Source: Dendrophyllia cribrosa (lineage: Eukaryota > Cnidaria > Anthozoa > Scleractinia > Dendrophylliidae). From it: DNA of 64,000 bases. The translations under genes were made by a program, and so were the position numbers. Each line of letters starts with the position of its first letter. The first letter of the stretch is position 1. The DNA lies in assembly GCA_024195265.1 (NCBI GenBank), contig JAJLRJ010000004.1:37600311-37664310 (forward strand). The letters are read 5' to 3'. This document shows positions 10,656 through 20,289 of the stretch, one piece after another. The notes below the pieces were generated by a model, which saw nothing but the letters and a program-made list of their open reading frames with translations, had not been told where the DNA came from and searched no databases.

Positions 10656-11139
10656 GGGCCCTGACTTAATCTCACCGAAAGATCTAAACATTATTGGAGA
10701 AGCAGCAATAGAAGGACTATACACTGTCTGTAAGCACAGCTTGGATAAATCCATTGTTCCTACACAATGGAAGATATCGAGAATGCACACATACATAAAA
10801 AGAGGCAATTATAGGCCTTTACAGATGTTAAGCGTTTCCAGTAAGCTCCTTGAAGCTATTGTATGCGAAGGTCTGGATGACTTCACTTCAGCTACAGGAC
10901 TCTTAAATGACAACCAGTGGGGCTTCCGGCATGGTAGATCAACTGAAGGCCTTGCGATGTATTTAACAGAAACTTGGAAGAAAGCACTGGATAACAGACA
11001 AGTAGTTGGTGTTGTGTTTATAGACTTTCAAAAGGCATTTGACACTGTGTCTCATTCCATTTTAAGATACAACTCACTTAGCAGCCATGGGCATAACTGG
11101 AGATCTGCTGAATTGGATGACTGGTTATCTTACAAATAG
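9031..11139 (+). pseudogene. Chimeric open frame: Gypsy RNase H-integrase joined to LINE RT
   Basis: A 702-aa uninterrupted frame. Residues 1 to about 540 are Gypsy RT thumb, RNase H and integrase. From about residue 545 (GPDLISPKD) it is LINE RT up to FIDFQKAFDTVSHSIL, after which a frameshift near 11063 leads to a stop. The chimera arises from deletion at the Gypsy 3' end and is not a natural polyprotein. It is listed because automated annotation would call it a single gene. Confidence 0.8.
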
Positions 11140-11855
11140 GAGACAGTTTGCTGTTGTAAATGAACATACTTCACAAGCTAAGATAGTCAACTGTGGTGTA
11201 CCACAGGGATCCTTCCTTGGACCACGTTTCTTCTCCTACTACATAAATGACCTTCCCGAAGCTCTTACTGATGGTAAGGGGGAATTGGACATGTATGCTG
11301 ATGACACTACACTGTTCCTTGTTGGCAACAATGTTGAAGAGGTGATTGATGGCTTGAACAAAGCACTTTCAAACATAAACAATTGGTGTAGGAACAATAA
11401 ATTGACTATTCATTCAGGGAAATCAGAAGTTATGATTTTATCTCACAAAGTTTTTTGTGGACCAATAAGACCTGTAATCCTAGGAAATAAGGTTTTGAAA
11501 TTCGTAACAGAAACTAGATGCCTAGGTGTCATAATTGATAATCAGTTATCCTGGCATAGTCATATTGAATCTATTTGTAAATCTTTCTGTCAGAAAGTTA
11601 ATCAGTTAAAGAAGTTTAAGTATTTAACAAAGGCCACCTTACAATCAATTTATTTTACAAGTACTATACCTACAGTCACTTATTGTAATTTAGCTTGGGG
11701 TACCTGTTCCCCCTCGTTACTGAATGAAATTGAACATATTCATGTCAGAGCAGCCAAGCTTATACATAGGTTACCTGATAATGTCACTGAACAAGAAGCT
11801 TTGGCTCTAACCAGATGGGAGCCTATTAACTCCATATATAAGAGGAAGTTATTGC
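11087..11855 (+). pseudogene. LINE RT palm/thumb segment
   Basis: Contains GVPQGSFLGPRFFSYYINDLP and MYADDTTLF (catalytic YADD), followed by the thumb (LGVIIDNQLSWHSHI) and the conserved C-terminal stretch (HVRAAKLIHRLP). It is frameshifted relative to the upstream RT fingers. The frame runs to a leucine-rich KRKLLLL, where the second Gypsy inserted. Confidence 0.85.
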
Positions 11856-11999
11856 TGTTATGATGTAATGCTTTATTAACCACGTGACTTACCACGTGCG
11901 TGTTAGTTGAACCTTTGTACCGTTTTCTACTTCTCCGCCATTATTAAACAAGTTGGGTTTGTACCTCCTGAGTCATTATTTCTCATCATAAACACTACA
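11856..11999 (+). repeat. 5' LTR of Gypsy B
   Basis: 144 bp, TG...CA ends, preceded by attgc. It contains a short palindromic word cacgtgacttaccacgtg. About 8 bases downstream is 'tggcgacgag', a candidate primer-binding site; the cognate tRNA was not determined. A LTR this short is unusual compared with most Gypsy LTRs. Confidence 0.93.
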
Positions 12000-12033
12000 A
12001 AGTTTTGGCGACGAGTTACGGGATCGAAGTAAA

Positions 12034-15000
12034 ATGCCCGGAGGGGAAAGTACAGCCGGTGGCGAAGTCCAAGGAGCGAGTGCAGTTTCATTCAGTGCTC
12101 AAATGGCAAGTTGTTTTGGCCGAATGGAAAATTTTGACCCGAAAGTGGAAGAGTGGTCGACATATGTAGAGCGTTTGGAAATGTTTTTCGTGGTGAACAC
12201 TGTTCCCGACGACAAAAAGGCAGCCAGTTTGCTTACCTTGATTGGTGGGAAGATGTATGCTTTGTTGAAGAGTCTAACTACACCGACTAAACCAACGGAG
12301 TTATCGTTCACTGAAATTGTGGAAATGATGGGCCGACATTTGACGCCGAAACCGATTGTCATCGCAGAAAGGTACAAATTTCACAAGTGTAATCAAGTGG
12401 AAGGTCAGTCAATTCGTGAATTTTTAGCTAAGTTACAAAAATTAGCTGAGACTTGTGACTTTGGTGGATATCGCGATGAAGCTTTGAGGGATAGACTAGT
12501 GTGTGGTATTACCTCTCAAACGATTCGAAGAAAATTATTAGGAGTCGCAGATTTAACACTAAAGAAAGCAGTGGATATTGCTGTTGGCATGGAGTTGACT
12601 GAGAAGGAAATATCTGAGATTTCTAGTGAGCCTAAAACCGTACAGAAGGTAGAATTACATGATCCGTGTTTTCGTTGCGGTAGGCGAAATCATTTACCAG
12701 AAAATTGTTTTCACAAAGATTCCGAGTGTCACACGTGCAAACGAAGGGGGCACATTAGTCCTCAATGTCCGCAGAAGAAGTCTTCCAAGTCTCCAGCTAA
12801 GGGTAAACCCAAGCAGTCGAAAATTAAGCAAAGTAAGAAAAAGAAAAAAGATTCAAGGATTAGGCTCGTAGGCACCGAAAGTGGTTCTGAAAGTGAGGGT
12901 CAGTCTAACTTTTCACATGATGAAAATTCCGGTGACGAATACTACGGTGAATGGCCAATGTTCTCTGTAAGAAATTCCTCAAAAAGGAAATCAGATGAAA
13001 TATTGATACCACTAATGATCAATAATGTTCCCTGTAAATTAGAATTGGATACAGGAGCTGCAGTGACTGTGATCCCAGAGGAAATATGGCAGAAAGATTT
13101 GGGTTCAGTTCCCTTACAAAAGTCTAATGTGACATTAAGGAGCTATTCAGGCCATTTGATACCAGTGTCTGGGGAAACCGCTGTTCATGTTAAGTATGGT
13201 TCCCAAGAACTTAACCTACCCATTATAGTCACTAAAGGGAAAGGTGTTGCTCTCATGGGAAGAGATTGGTTGTCCAAGATTAAGTTGAATTGGCATCAAA
13301 TTAATGCTGTTCGACAAGCAAACCAACCAAAACCCAAGTTAGAAGACATAGTTCAACAGTACCCAAAGTTGTTCGATGGTAAATTAGGTACCATCACCGG
13401 ATTTACTGCTGAGCTCAAATTGAAAGAGAATGCTTCACCTCAGTATTTCAAGCCCCGTCCTTTGCCTTATGCACTCAGGGAGAAAGTGGAAAATGAGCTT
13501 AAGCGCCTGGTGAAAGAAGGAGTGATCAAAAAGGTGGAAAGTTCGGACTGGGCTACACCTATCGTTCCCGTTCTTAAACCAGATGGGACAGTAAGAATTT
13601 GTGGCGATTTCAAAGTCACCATTAACCCTTATTTAGATGTCCCGGAATACCCTATGCCTACGCCTGAGGAATTGTTCACAAAGTTGAATGGAGGTGAACT
13701 ATTTACTAAGCTGGACCTCAGTCATGCCTACCAGCAAGTGGTCCTAGATGAGAAGTCCCAGCCCTATGTCACAATTAATACCCATTTAGGTTTATACCGG
13801 TACACTAGACTACCATTTGGTGTGGCAGCTGCGCCTGCAATATTCCAGCAGATCATCGACAAAATGTTAGATGGCCTGACCCAAACTGGTGGAATACTGG
13901 ATGATTTAATCGTTACTGGTCAGAACGATGAGCAGCATATTAAGAACTTGCATCATACCCTCAAGAAATTTGAAGAATGTGGGGCGAAGTTCAAGATTTC
14001 TAAGTGTGTTGTTATGCAACCTAAAGTTGAATATTTTGCCTTCGTGCTAGACCGCGAAGGTATACATCCTTCTCCAGCCAAGGTTCAGGCAGTTCTTGAA
14101 GTTCCTGAGCCAGAGAACCGGACCGAGTTACAATCATTTCTGGGTTTGGTAAATTACTACCGTAAATTTATTCCAAACATGTCAACACGGGTTAGTCCTT
14201 TGAACCAGTTACTATCCAAGGACACACCCTGGTGTTGGAGTAAGGAGTGCCAAGAGTCATTTCAAGCTCTTAAAGATACTCTTGCTTCTTCAAACGTGTT
14301 AGTTCACTACAATCCCAAGCTTGAAGTTCAATTAGCAGTTGACGCTTCACCAGTAGGTTTAGGAGCTGTAATTTCACACATCACTGCTGATGGAACTGAA
14401 CGCCCTATCGCTTACGCCTCACGATCGTTAAGCAAATCTGAACGGAATTATTCAGTTATTGAGAAAGAAGCTCTAGCCATCATTTTTGGAATTCGCAAAT
14501 TTCAACAATTTCTGTATGGTCGCAGATTTACGCTTCTGACAGATCATCAGCCCCTTACCTTATTGTTTGGTCCCAAGAAAGCGATACCAGCTGTCGCCGC
14601 ATCGCGTATTCAAAGATGGGCAATACAACTCTCAGCATACCAGTACGATATCAAGTACCGTAAATCCAAACAAAATGCAAATGCAGACGCATTATCTCGA
14701 CTTCCGTGTAAAGAAGCAAATGTGGGTTTACAACTTGACGAGGAATCCGAAGATGTAAACAGGATTCAAGTAGCCAGAGTGCCAATCAATGCTAAACAGC
14801 TTCGCGAAGATACAGCTCGAGACCCTGTGCTGTCGAGAGTCATTCATTTTTCACTTTGTGGATGGCCAGACAAGTCCGAGGTTCCAGACGTTTTGAACAG
14901 CTACTTTGCTAAACGAAATGAGTTTACAGTGGAAGATGGATGCCTTTTGAGAGGAACGAGAGTTGTGATTCCAGCGAAGCATCAGGAGACTGTATTGGCA

Positions 15001-16182
15001 GGGTTACATCTAAATCATCCCGGAATTGTGCGAATGAAAGCCCTAGCTAGACTTCATGTTTGGTGGCCTGCGTTAGACACAGATATTGAGCAGTTAGTGG
15101 CAGACTGTGAGACCTGTCAAATCACACACAGTAAAGCACCTGTAACCGCCGACAATCCCTGGATGTGGCCACACCGACCCTGGCAACGAGTTCATGTTGA
15201 TTATTGTGGTCCATTTCTTGGTGGATTCTTCCTGGTTGTTGTAGACGCGAAGTCAAAATGGCTAGAAGTAATACCCATGTCAAGTACAACAGCTCAAGCA
15301 ACAGTGGACACATTACGCTCACTCTTTGCTATTCATGGTCTACCGGAAGAGATTGTTTCAGATAACGGACCTCAATTCGTTGCAAAAGAGTTTAAAGATT
15401 TCCTAAGATACAACAACGTTAAACAGATTCTCAGCGCCCCATACCATCCAGCATCCAATGGCGAAGCGGAGAGGGCAGTAAGAACCTTTAAGCAAGCAAT
15501 GAAAGCAGCCAAACATGAGCCTGGTACCATGTCACAGAAGATTTGTTCATTTTTATTAAGCTACCGCACCACACCGCACACGGCAACAAGATGTACGCCC
15601 GCTGAGTTGCTGATGAATCGAAGGCTACGTACACGCCTAGATCTTCTACGTCCAGATCTCAGAAAGAAGGTAACTAAACCCTCCAAGCTACTACCTACTA
15701 CACCAAAGAGACAGCTTAGTGTAGGAGATCCTGTTTTGGTTCAAGACTACAGAAAGAGTCAAGATCCTTGGGTCAAGGGAGTGATAGTTGCGAAGCTAGG
15801 ACCTGTGACGTATCGTGTACAGGTGAAAGAGTTCTTTTGGAAACGACACATCGATCAGTTAAAGGACCTATCAGGGACAAAGATCCACCCCCAGTGGCAG
15901 AAACCACTTGAGGACTGTGAAGTGCATGTACCTCAGTCGTTTGCAGAGTACTCGCCAACCGAATCGACAGTCATTTCGCATAGCGAACCAACACCCAACC
16001 AGAGTCAACCACGTGTCACGGAGGCGAAACCAAGTTCAGAACTACATAGAGATCTTGCCAATCAAGAAGCATCAGTTTCGTGCAAGAAGTCTGATCGACG
16101 TGACCAGTCTGTTTTTCCAGAGAGGCGTTACCCACTGCGTGACAGAAGACCGCCTAAGCGCCTTATAGAGCAAGTTCCTTAG
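12034..16182 (+). CDS. Gag-pol polyprotein of Gypsy B, intact
   Basis: 1382 aa from ATG 12034 to TAG, no interruption. In order: gag (about 1-205); two CCHC zinc knuckles (about 212-245, CFRCGRRNH and CHTCKRRGH); a lysine-rich linker; aspartic protease with ELDTGAAVTV (about 337); reverse transcriptase from about 475, with RICGDFKV near 521 and the catalytic ILDD near 622; RNase H with VDASPVGLGAV (about 769); integrase HHCC finger (about 990-1029); and the D,D,E core with VDYCGPF, SDNGPQF and SNGEAERAV (about 1055-1147). The proteins copy element RNA and insert the cDNA. The single frame, short LTRs and K02A2.6-like look place it in Ty3/Gypsy; the exact clade is uncertain. The start is the first ATG 35 bases after the 5' LTR. 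Confidence 0.95.
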   Translation: MPGGESTAGGEVQGASAVSFSAQMASCFGRMENFDPKVEEWSTYVERLEMFFVVNTVPDDKKAASLLTLIGGKMYALLKSLTTPTKPTELSFTEIVEMMGRHLTPKPIVIAERYKFHKCNQVEGQSIREFLAKLQKLAETCDFGGYRDEALRDRLVCGITSQTIRRKLLGVADLTLKKAVDIAVGMELTEKEISEISSEPKTVQKVELHDPCFRCGRRNHLPENCFHKDSECHTCKRRGHISPQCPQKKSSKSPAKGKPKQSKIKQSKKKKKDSRIRLVGTESGSESEGQSNFSHDENSGDEYYGEWPMFSVRNSSKRKSDEILIPLMINNVPCKLELDTGAAVTVIPEEIWQKDLGSVPLQKSNVTLRSYSGHLIPVSGETAVHVKYGSQELNLPIIVTKGKGVALMGRDWLSKIKLNWHQINAVRQANQPKPKLEDIVQQYPKLFDGKLGTITGFTAELKLKENASPQYFKPRPLPYALREKVENELKRLVKEGVIKKVESSDWATPIVPVLKPDGTVRICGDFKVTINPYLDVPEYPMPTPEELFTKLNGGELFTKLDLSHAYQQVVLDEKSQPYVTINTHLGLYRYTRLPFGVAAAPAIFQQIIDKMLDGLTQTGGILDDLIVTGQNDEQHIKNLHHTLKKFEECGAKFKISKCVVMQPKVEYFAFVLDREGIHPSPAKVQAVLEVPEPENRTELQSFLGLVNYYRKFIPNMSTRVSPLNQLLSKDTPWCWSKECQESFQALKDTLASSNVLVHYNPKLEVQLAVDASPVGLGAVISHITADGTERPIAYASRSLSKSERNYSVIEKEALAIIFGIRKFQQFLYGRRFTLLTDHQPLTLLFGPKKAIPAVAASRIQRWAIQLSAYQYDIKYRKSKQNANADALSRLPCKEANVGLQLDEESEDVNRIQVARVPINAKQLREDTARDPVLSRVIHFSLCGWPDKSEVPDVLNSYFAKRNEFTVEDGCLLRGTRVVIPAKHQETVLAGLHLNHPGIVRMKALARLHVWWPALDTDIEQLVADCETCQITHSKAPVTADNPWMWPHRPWQRVHVDYCGPFLGGFFLVVVDAKSKWLEVIPMSSTTAQATVDTLRSLFAIHGLPEEIVSDNGPQFVAKEFKDFLRYNNVKQILSAPYHPASNGEAERAVRTFKQAMKAAKHEPGTMSQKICSFLLSYRTTPHTATRCTPAELLMNRRLRTRLDLLRPDLRKKVTKPSKLLPTTPKRQLSVGDPVLVQDYRKSQDPWVKGVIVAKLGPVTYRVQVKEFFWKRHIDQLKDLSGTKIHPQWQKPLEDCEVHVPQSFAEYSPTESTVISHSEPTPNQSQPRVTEAKPSSELHRDLANQEASVSCKKSDRRDQSVFPERRYPLRDRRPPKRLIEQVP

Positions 16183-16261
16183 CGAACTGTGAACTGTTTT
16201 AAACGAACTGTGACATTTTAATCTTTGTTTACATTTTCAACGTTCGTTTTTCATTTTCCTT

Positions 16262-16274
16262 AGGAAGGAAGGAA
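16262..16274 (+). promoter_or_regulatory. Polypurine tract of Gypsy B
   Basis: aggaaggaaggaa lies immediately before the 3' LTR, as expected for the plus-strand primer of an LTR retrotransposon. Confidence 0.85.
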
Positions 16275-16418
16275 TGTTATGATGTAATGCTTTATTAACC
16301 ACGTGACTTACCACGTGCGTGTTAGTTGAACCTTTGTACCGTTTTCTACTTCTCCGCCATTATTAAACAAGTTGGGTTTGTACCTCCTGAGTCATTATTT
16401 CTCATCATAAACACTACA
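16275..16418 (+). repeat. 3' LTR of Gypsy B
   Basis: Identical over 144 bases to the 5' LTR by direct comparison, and followed by the duplicated attgc. Confidence 0.95.
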
Positions 16419-16423
16419 ATTGC

Positions 16424-16704
16424 TGCTTATGTACAAGGTTTATAGGTCTGAGCTACTTGATAACATAATTAACCTATTTGATAATAATAATAGCCACAGT
16501 TTTAATTTCCGCAATAGTTTTAAGTTCAATCCACCACGTTTTAATTTAGATATGGGCAGAACATCATTAAGATATAGGGGACCCTTGGCTTGGAACTCTA
16601 TTCCTGATAGTATAAAGCAGGCCACCTCGCTAAGTATTTTTAAATCATCTTTGAAGAAAAATCAAATGCTAATGAGTAATATTAGTTTCCTTAAGGAGGC
16701 CTAG
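16424..16704 (+). pseudogene. LINE ORF2 C-terminus
   Basis: Continues the LINE frame after the Gypsy: a leucine run, then MYKVYRSELLDNIINLF, then the conserved C-terminal motif RTSLRYRGPLAWNSIPDSI typical of CR1/L2/Rex-like LINEs. It ends at TAG 16702. The 3' UTR runs to about 16908. Confidence 0.8.
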
Positions 16705-16908
16705 CTGTGTTATTTCAAATAAGAAATCTGATTTTATTTATTAGTAGTATTTTAAGTAGTATAATTTTATTAATTTTCAATGTTTTTATGGACTCATTTA
16801 TTGTATGCATTAAATTTTATTACTTTGTAATTAGTAGAATTTTTAGATAGTATAGCAGGTTCACATCAGCTTAGCTGCCTTATTTTTAACCTGCTTTACA
16901 AAATAAAC

Positions 16909-17000
16909 TATGTATGTATGTATGTATGTATGTGTGTATGTCTGTATGTATGTATGTATGTATGTATGTATGTATGTATGTATGTATGGAAGTATGTATG

Positions 17001-17031
<31 letters not shown>

Positions 17032-17040
17032 GTATTTATT
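16909..17040 (+). repeat. (TATG)n microsatellite at the LINE 3' end
   Basis: About 130 bases of imperfect TATG repeats follow 'aaaataaac'. It is the probable 3' terminal repeat of the LINE, as in CR1/L2-type elements with microsatellite tails. Tyr/Val/Cys-Met ORFs here are artefacts. Confidence 0.9.
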
Positions 17041-17574
17041 TATCCTTGGCAATGCCCACCAGTCCATCTACAATACATTTTGTCCGTCGTGAAGTTCATC
17101 GAACAGATCTTGAAAACTGCACGGATCCCTAAGCAAGATGAGTTGGGCCCTCTTCGGCTACAAATATTTTGACACATTTCCTTACAAAGGTTGTAAATGA
17201 AGGTGTAAGGGACTGTGCAATAATTATCAGATAGGGGGGTTGGAAAATGGGCTTCAAGTAGGAAAATATTAGGTAATACCCCCCTTCTAAAGGACTGAAT
17301 TTAGTTATTTCCCCCCCCTCCCTCTTTGATCAGTCAGATATTTTGTATGACCCCCTCCCCCCCCCCCCCTTCACACTCCTTTTATATACAAATACCCAGC
17401 ATTTTTTTAATATACACCCACCACCTATTATTGCTACGGGGTAATGTTTGTTCCAGACGTGGATATACAGCAATACTACATGTTTACTTGTTGGACATCC
17501 GTATCTGGAACAAACATGACCTCGAAGCAGTGTTCAACAAAGCCATCCGATTCCACTTCTGAATCACTTCATAA

Positions 17575-17752
17575 ACCCTATTCATAAATGGCGGCCGATT
17601 TATTTATTCTTTTATATTCATGCTAATCAGCCCAACTAGCCTCATTTTAGCGCAAAAATTCTTTTTAATTTTGCACATGCTAACGAGGCTAGTTGGGCTG
17701 ATTAGCATGAATATAAAAGAATAATAAACCGGCCGCCATTTATGAATAGGGT
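17575..17752. repeat. Foldback MITE
   Basis: About 75-base arms: accctattcataaatggc... (17575) pairs with ...gccatttatgaatagggt (to 17752). A loop of about 25 bases lies around 17655. A second small inverted repeat (tgtttgttccagacgtgg near 17446, partner near 17515) lies just upstream. Confidence 0.8.
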
Positions 17753-17920
17753 CTATTGCGAATCCGAGTTGCTTGCACTGGAACTTATTTCCTCGCTAAC
17801 GTTCTCTTGGGTTTCTCGTGGGATTAGCAAGAATGATCACCACGAGCGTACTGGAGAACTCGTGCAACCAGTGCCACTTTACCTCCACTGATCTTAAGAC
17901 CATGCTGGTTGAGGTACATC

Positions 17921-18353
17921 TTCAATCTGTTGCAATACGATTATCTACATTGTAGTGAAATTATGATTTTGGTGTCATTTTTGCTGCACTGGTTCAAATT
18001 TATTTTGAACAAGTGCAAAATATTTGAACTGGAGCAAAGTATTTTCAACAGGGCAAAATATTTGCACTGGTGTATAACTATATTCTACTGTTCAAATGTT
18101 GTTGACAATAGCCCAATTTCGATATATTAAAATTCAACTTAAAACAAAAGACAATACTACGAGGCTTAGAGGAATAAACCATATAAATCCTTACTATCAT
18201 TCCCCTAAGCCTCGCAGTGACGTCTTTTGTTTCAAGTTAAATTTTAATTATCGGAATTGGGCTATTCAAATTTAAAAAGCCAGAAACGCTTTATTACAAT
18301 ATTCGTCTCTATATTATAGAGAAGAATAATTAATCGTATTGCAACAGATTGAA
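17921..18353. repeat. 433-bp TIR element with a nested palindrome
   Basis: The 23-base TIR ttcaatctgttgcaatacga... (17921-17943) is inverted at 18331-18353. Inside, 18107-18270 is a second, longer inverted repeat (gcccaatttcgatatattaa... with ...aattatcggaattgggc). Confidence 0.75.
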
Positions 18354-19245
18354 ATTGCAGTTCAGCCACAGAACAGATCATCAAGTCTTTTATGCCCCAT
18401 TGCCTTAGTAATTAATTTTATTAAACTGCTAGTATTTTTCGTTCGTTGCCTTGGTTGCGCTCTGTTTGCTGGGAAGAGAGAGATGACATTACACCTTTTT
18501 GGCATATTTTGGCCACACACGTGGCCGTTTATTGTAAGCAATAATTATGACAAAATGACAGAACAATAACTCTAAATGAAACTGTTCCCAGCAAAGGTGA
18601 GGGGATACCCACGCATGCACATGTAAATGTAAATTAGAAGGGAAACTGGGAAGGTGGGAAATCAAGAAATTCCCTTGAATGATGGACGTAGCACAGTACT
18701 CAGTTGGATGTTCTAGGCCAAAGAGGACCAAATGAACCATCCGCGCCCTAATATAGTGTGACTAGTAAGGGTATCTCCTTACGACCACCTGACCGGAAGT
18801 CGGATTCACTGCTACAGTGCATAAAATCATTTATTTGTTAAATAAATATCCTTTAGTGAGAACTATAAACATATGAAATAAAATGTTAAGCCCATACTCC
18901 TCTTGAGTGACTTATTTTACTTTGAGACCCCCCTATCCTTGCTTTGATTTTGTTTTATGCTCCCCCCCCCCCCCCCCCTCCCCGATAATTATTGCACAGT
19001 CCCTAAGTTTTTGAATTTCTAGTCGCCCACTTAGCATTGAGTGGCATTCTTTTCCATATTACATCCTCCCTATAAGCGAAACTCTTTTTAAGGCCTCTGT
19101 ATTTAGTTTAGCGAGCTTGTGAAAATTCTACCCTACTACTAAAACTTATACAGTGATTTTACAAACCTAAACATCTAATAATATAACTTAGTTAAACTTG
19201 CAATGTTAAAGTTTTTCCGGCATTTTGGTCATCATTTGTTTTATT

Positions 19246-19706
19246 TCAAGCGTACCACGCATAAACATCAGCGCATGTCATACCGCTGTTATCGCTCTCG
19301 CTACAATTTATTAAGTCTTCTCCAAACCAAATTCGAAACTCTTGCCCGGTGGACACAAACATTGGAGAGGGAAGATCGTTGAACACAAGTTCATTTGCGT
19401 TAACATTTGCACCATCAATTTTATATGAGTAATATACACAACCATATCCACTTTCTCTGTATTTCGCGAGCGGCAGAGCAGTCTGGTTCGGGTACGTTAT
19501 GACAGTAGCCAGTGTCATATCCCCATAAGAGATATGCGTACAGCCCCAGTAGGATGCAGGTTGGTTATTCGCACACTTTAATGCCCCGCTCCGGTAAACA
19601 AGTTTAAATGTGTAGATGAGCCCGCTTTGTGAGATGTTAAAAGCCCCGTATGAATCATCTCGAGCTCCAAAGCAGACGGGTTCATCGTTGATCTTCTTCA
19701 GATTCT
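19246..19706 (-). CDS. Host gene 1, exon 5: C-terminal secreted domain
   Basis: A 461-base terminal exon. The acceptor is tttttgcag just upstream of 19706, and the split codon G|AG matches the phase-1 donors of exons 2 and 4. It encodes about 153 residues from ENLKKINDEPVCFGARDDSYGAF to CADVYAWYA and a TGA at 19248-19246. Several cysteines (VCFGA, LKCANN, YWGCTH, GYGCVYY, INCSES, MTCADV) suggest a disulphide-bonded extracellular domain. I do not recognise a named family for it. AATAAA directly follows the stop codon, a candidate poly(A) signal. See exon 1 for the whole gene. Confidence 0.8.
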
Positions 19707-20289
19707 CTGCAAAAAATTTCGTCGTGTACTGTTATTGAAAAGTTCATACCAGCACTCGTTATTATTTTGATTTTATTTAACTGATTTGAACAAAAAAAAA
19801 GCAGAATAGTAATGGATAAAGGGGAGAAGACGCCTGTGGGAGGGGATAATGGGTAGGGCCAGAAACCGATGGGGTGAGGCGGTATGACTTTTAGAGGAAT
19901 TTTTCAAGATATTGTAGTGGGGAACCGGTGTCCTAATTTGTTCAGGTTATTCTGACCACACTTATGGTGATATTAGGTATATCAACAAGGTAACAAAAAA
20001 CAACAAAGTGTAAGACAAAAACAATGGAGTAAACAAGTAAAATATGATTACAGAAAATTGAATTGACGCTGACTGGACTCAAACATAAAAGAAAATAAGG
20101 GGACAGCCAGTAGTAACTGCATGGAGATAAAAATATTATTTCACTTGTCGGAGGAAACCTGCTGTCATTCGAGGTAAAAGTTATTTTTGTTTTGCAAAGC
20201 CAGATATAGTGTCTAGCTAGGAAACAAAGATTGATTTGTCTCTGGCGTTTTGAAAAATCTGGTCCCAGCCTAAGTGCAAAAGTTTTTTC
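19707..20289. other. Intron 4 of gene 1, no feature seen
   Basis: AT-rich intronic sequence with no recognisable repeat arms or coding content up to the palindrome cluster. Confidence 0.5.

Larger units (their letters stand above)
11856..16418 (+). mobile_element. Complete Ty3/Gypsy element B with identical LTRs
   Basis: The two 144-bp LTRs (11856-11999 and 16275-16418) are identical on my reading, start tgttatgatg and end cactaca. A perfect 5-bp duplication, attgc, flanks the element (11851-11855 and 16419-16423). An aggaaggaaggaa purine tract abuts the 3' LTR. One uninterrupted gag-pol ORF lies between. The total is 4563 bp. Identical LTRs and an intact ORF indicate a recent, possibly active copy. 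It splits the LINE cleanly. Confidence 0.95.
5013..17040 (+). mobile_element. 5'-truncated CR1/L2-like LINE, split by two Gypsy elements
   Basis: One plus-strand LINE can be followed in three pieces. At 5013-5631 is the end of the endonuclease domain (SDHCLIF motif) and a linker. From about 10655 to 11855 is the reverse transcriptase (FIDFQKAFDTVSH, GVPQGS, YADDT). At 16424-16908 are the C-terminus and 3' UTR, followed by a (TATG)n tail to about 17040. The last two pieces join in frame across the second Gypsy insertion, whose 5-bp duplication attgc lies in a leucine run. Several stops and frameshifts show the LINE is inactive. Its 5' end abuts the target duplication of the SAM transposon. CR1/L2 placement is by motif only. 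Confidence 0.8.
17209..19003. mobile_element. 1.8-kb TIR element with TAA duplication (Harbinger-like)
   Basis: Ends GGGACTGTGCAATAATTATC (17209) and its inverted match (to 19003), flanked by TAA on both sides (17206-17208 and 19004-19006). Three-base TWA duplications and GGG starts fit PIF/Harbinger elements; this is family knowledge, not proof. C-rich tracts occur just inside both ends. There is no transposase ORF. It contains two further foldback elements. Confidence 0.7.

Noticed and set aside
16909..17132. Met-Tyr-Val-Cys repeat ORFs on both strands
   Set aside because: Translation of a TATG microsatellite.
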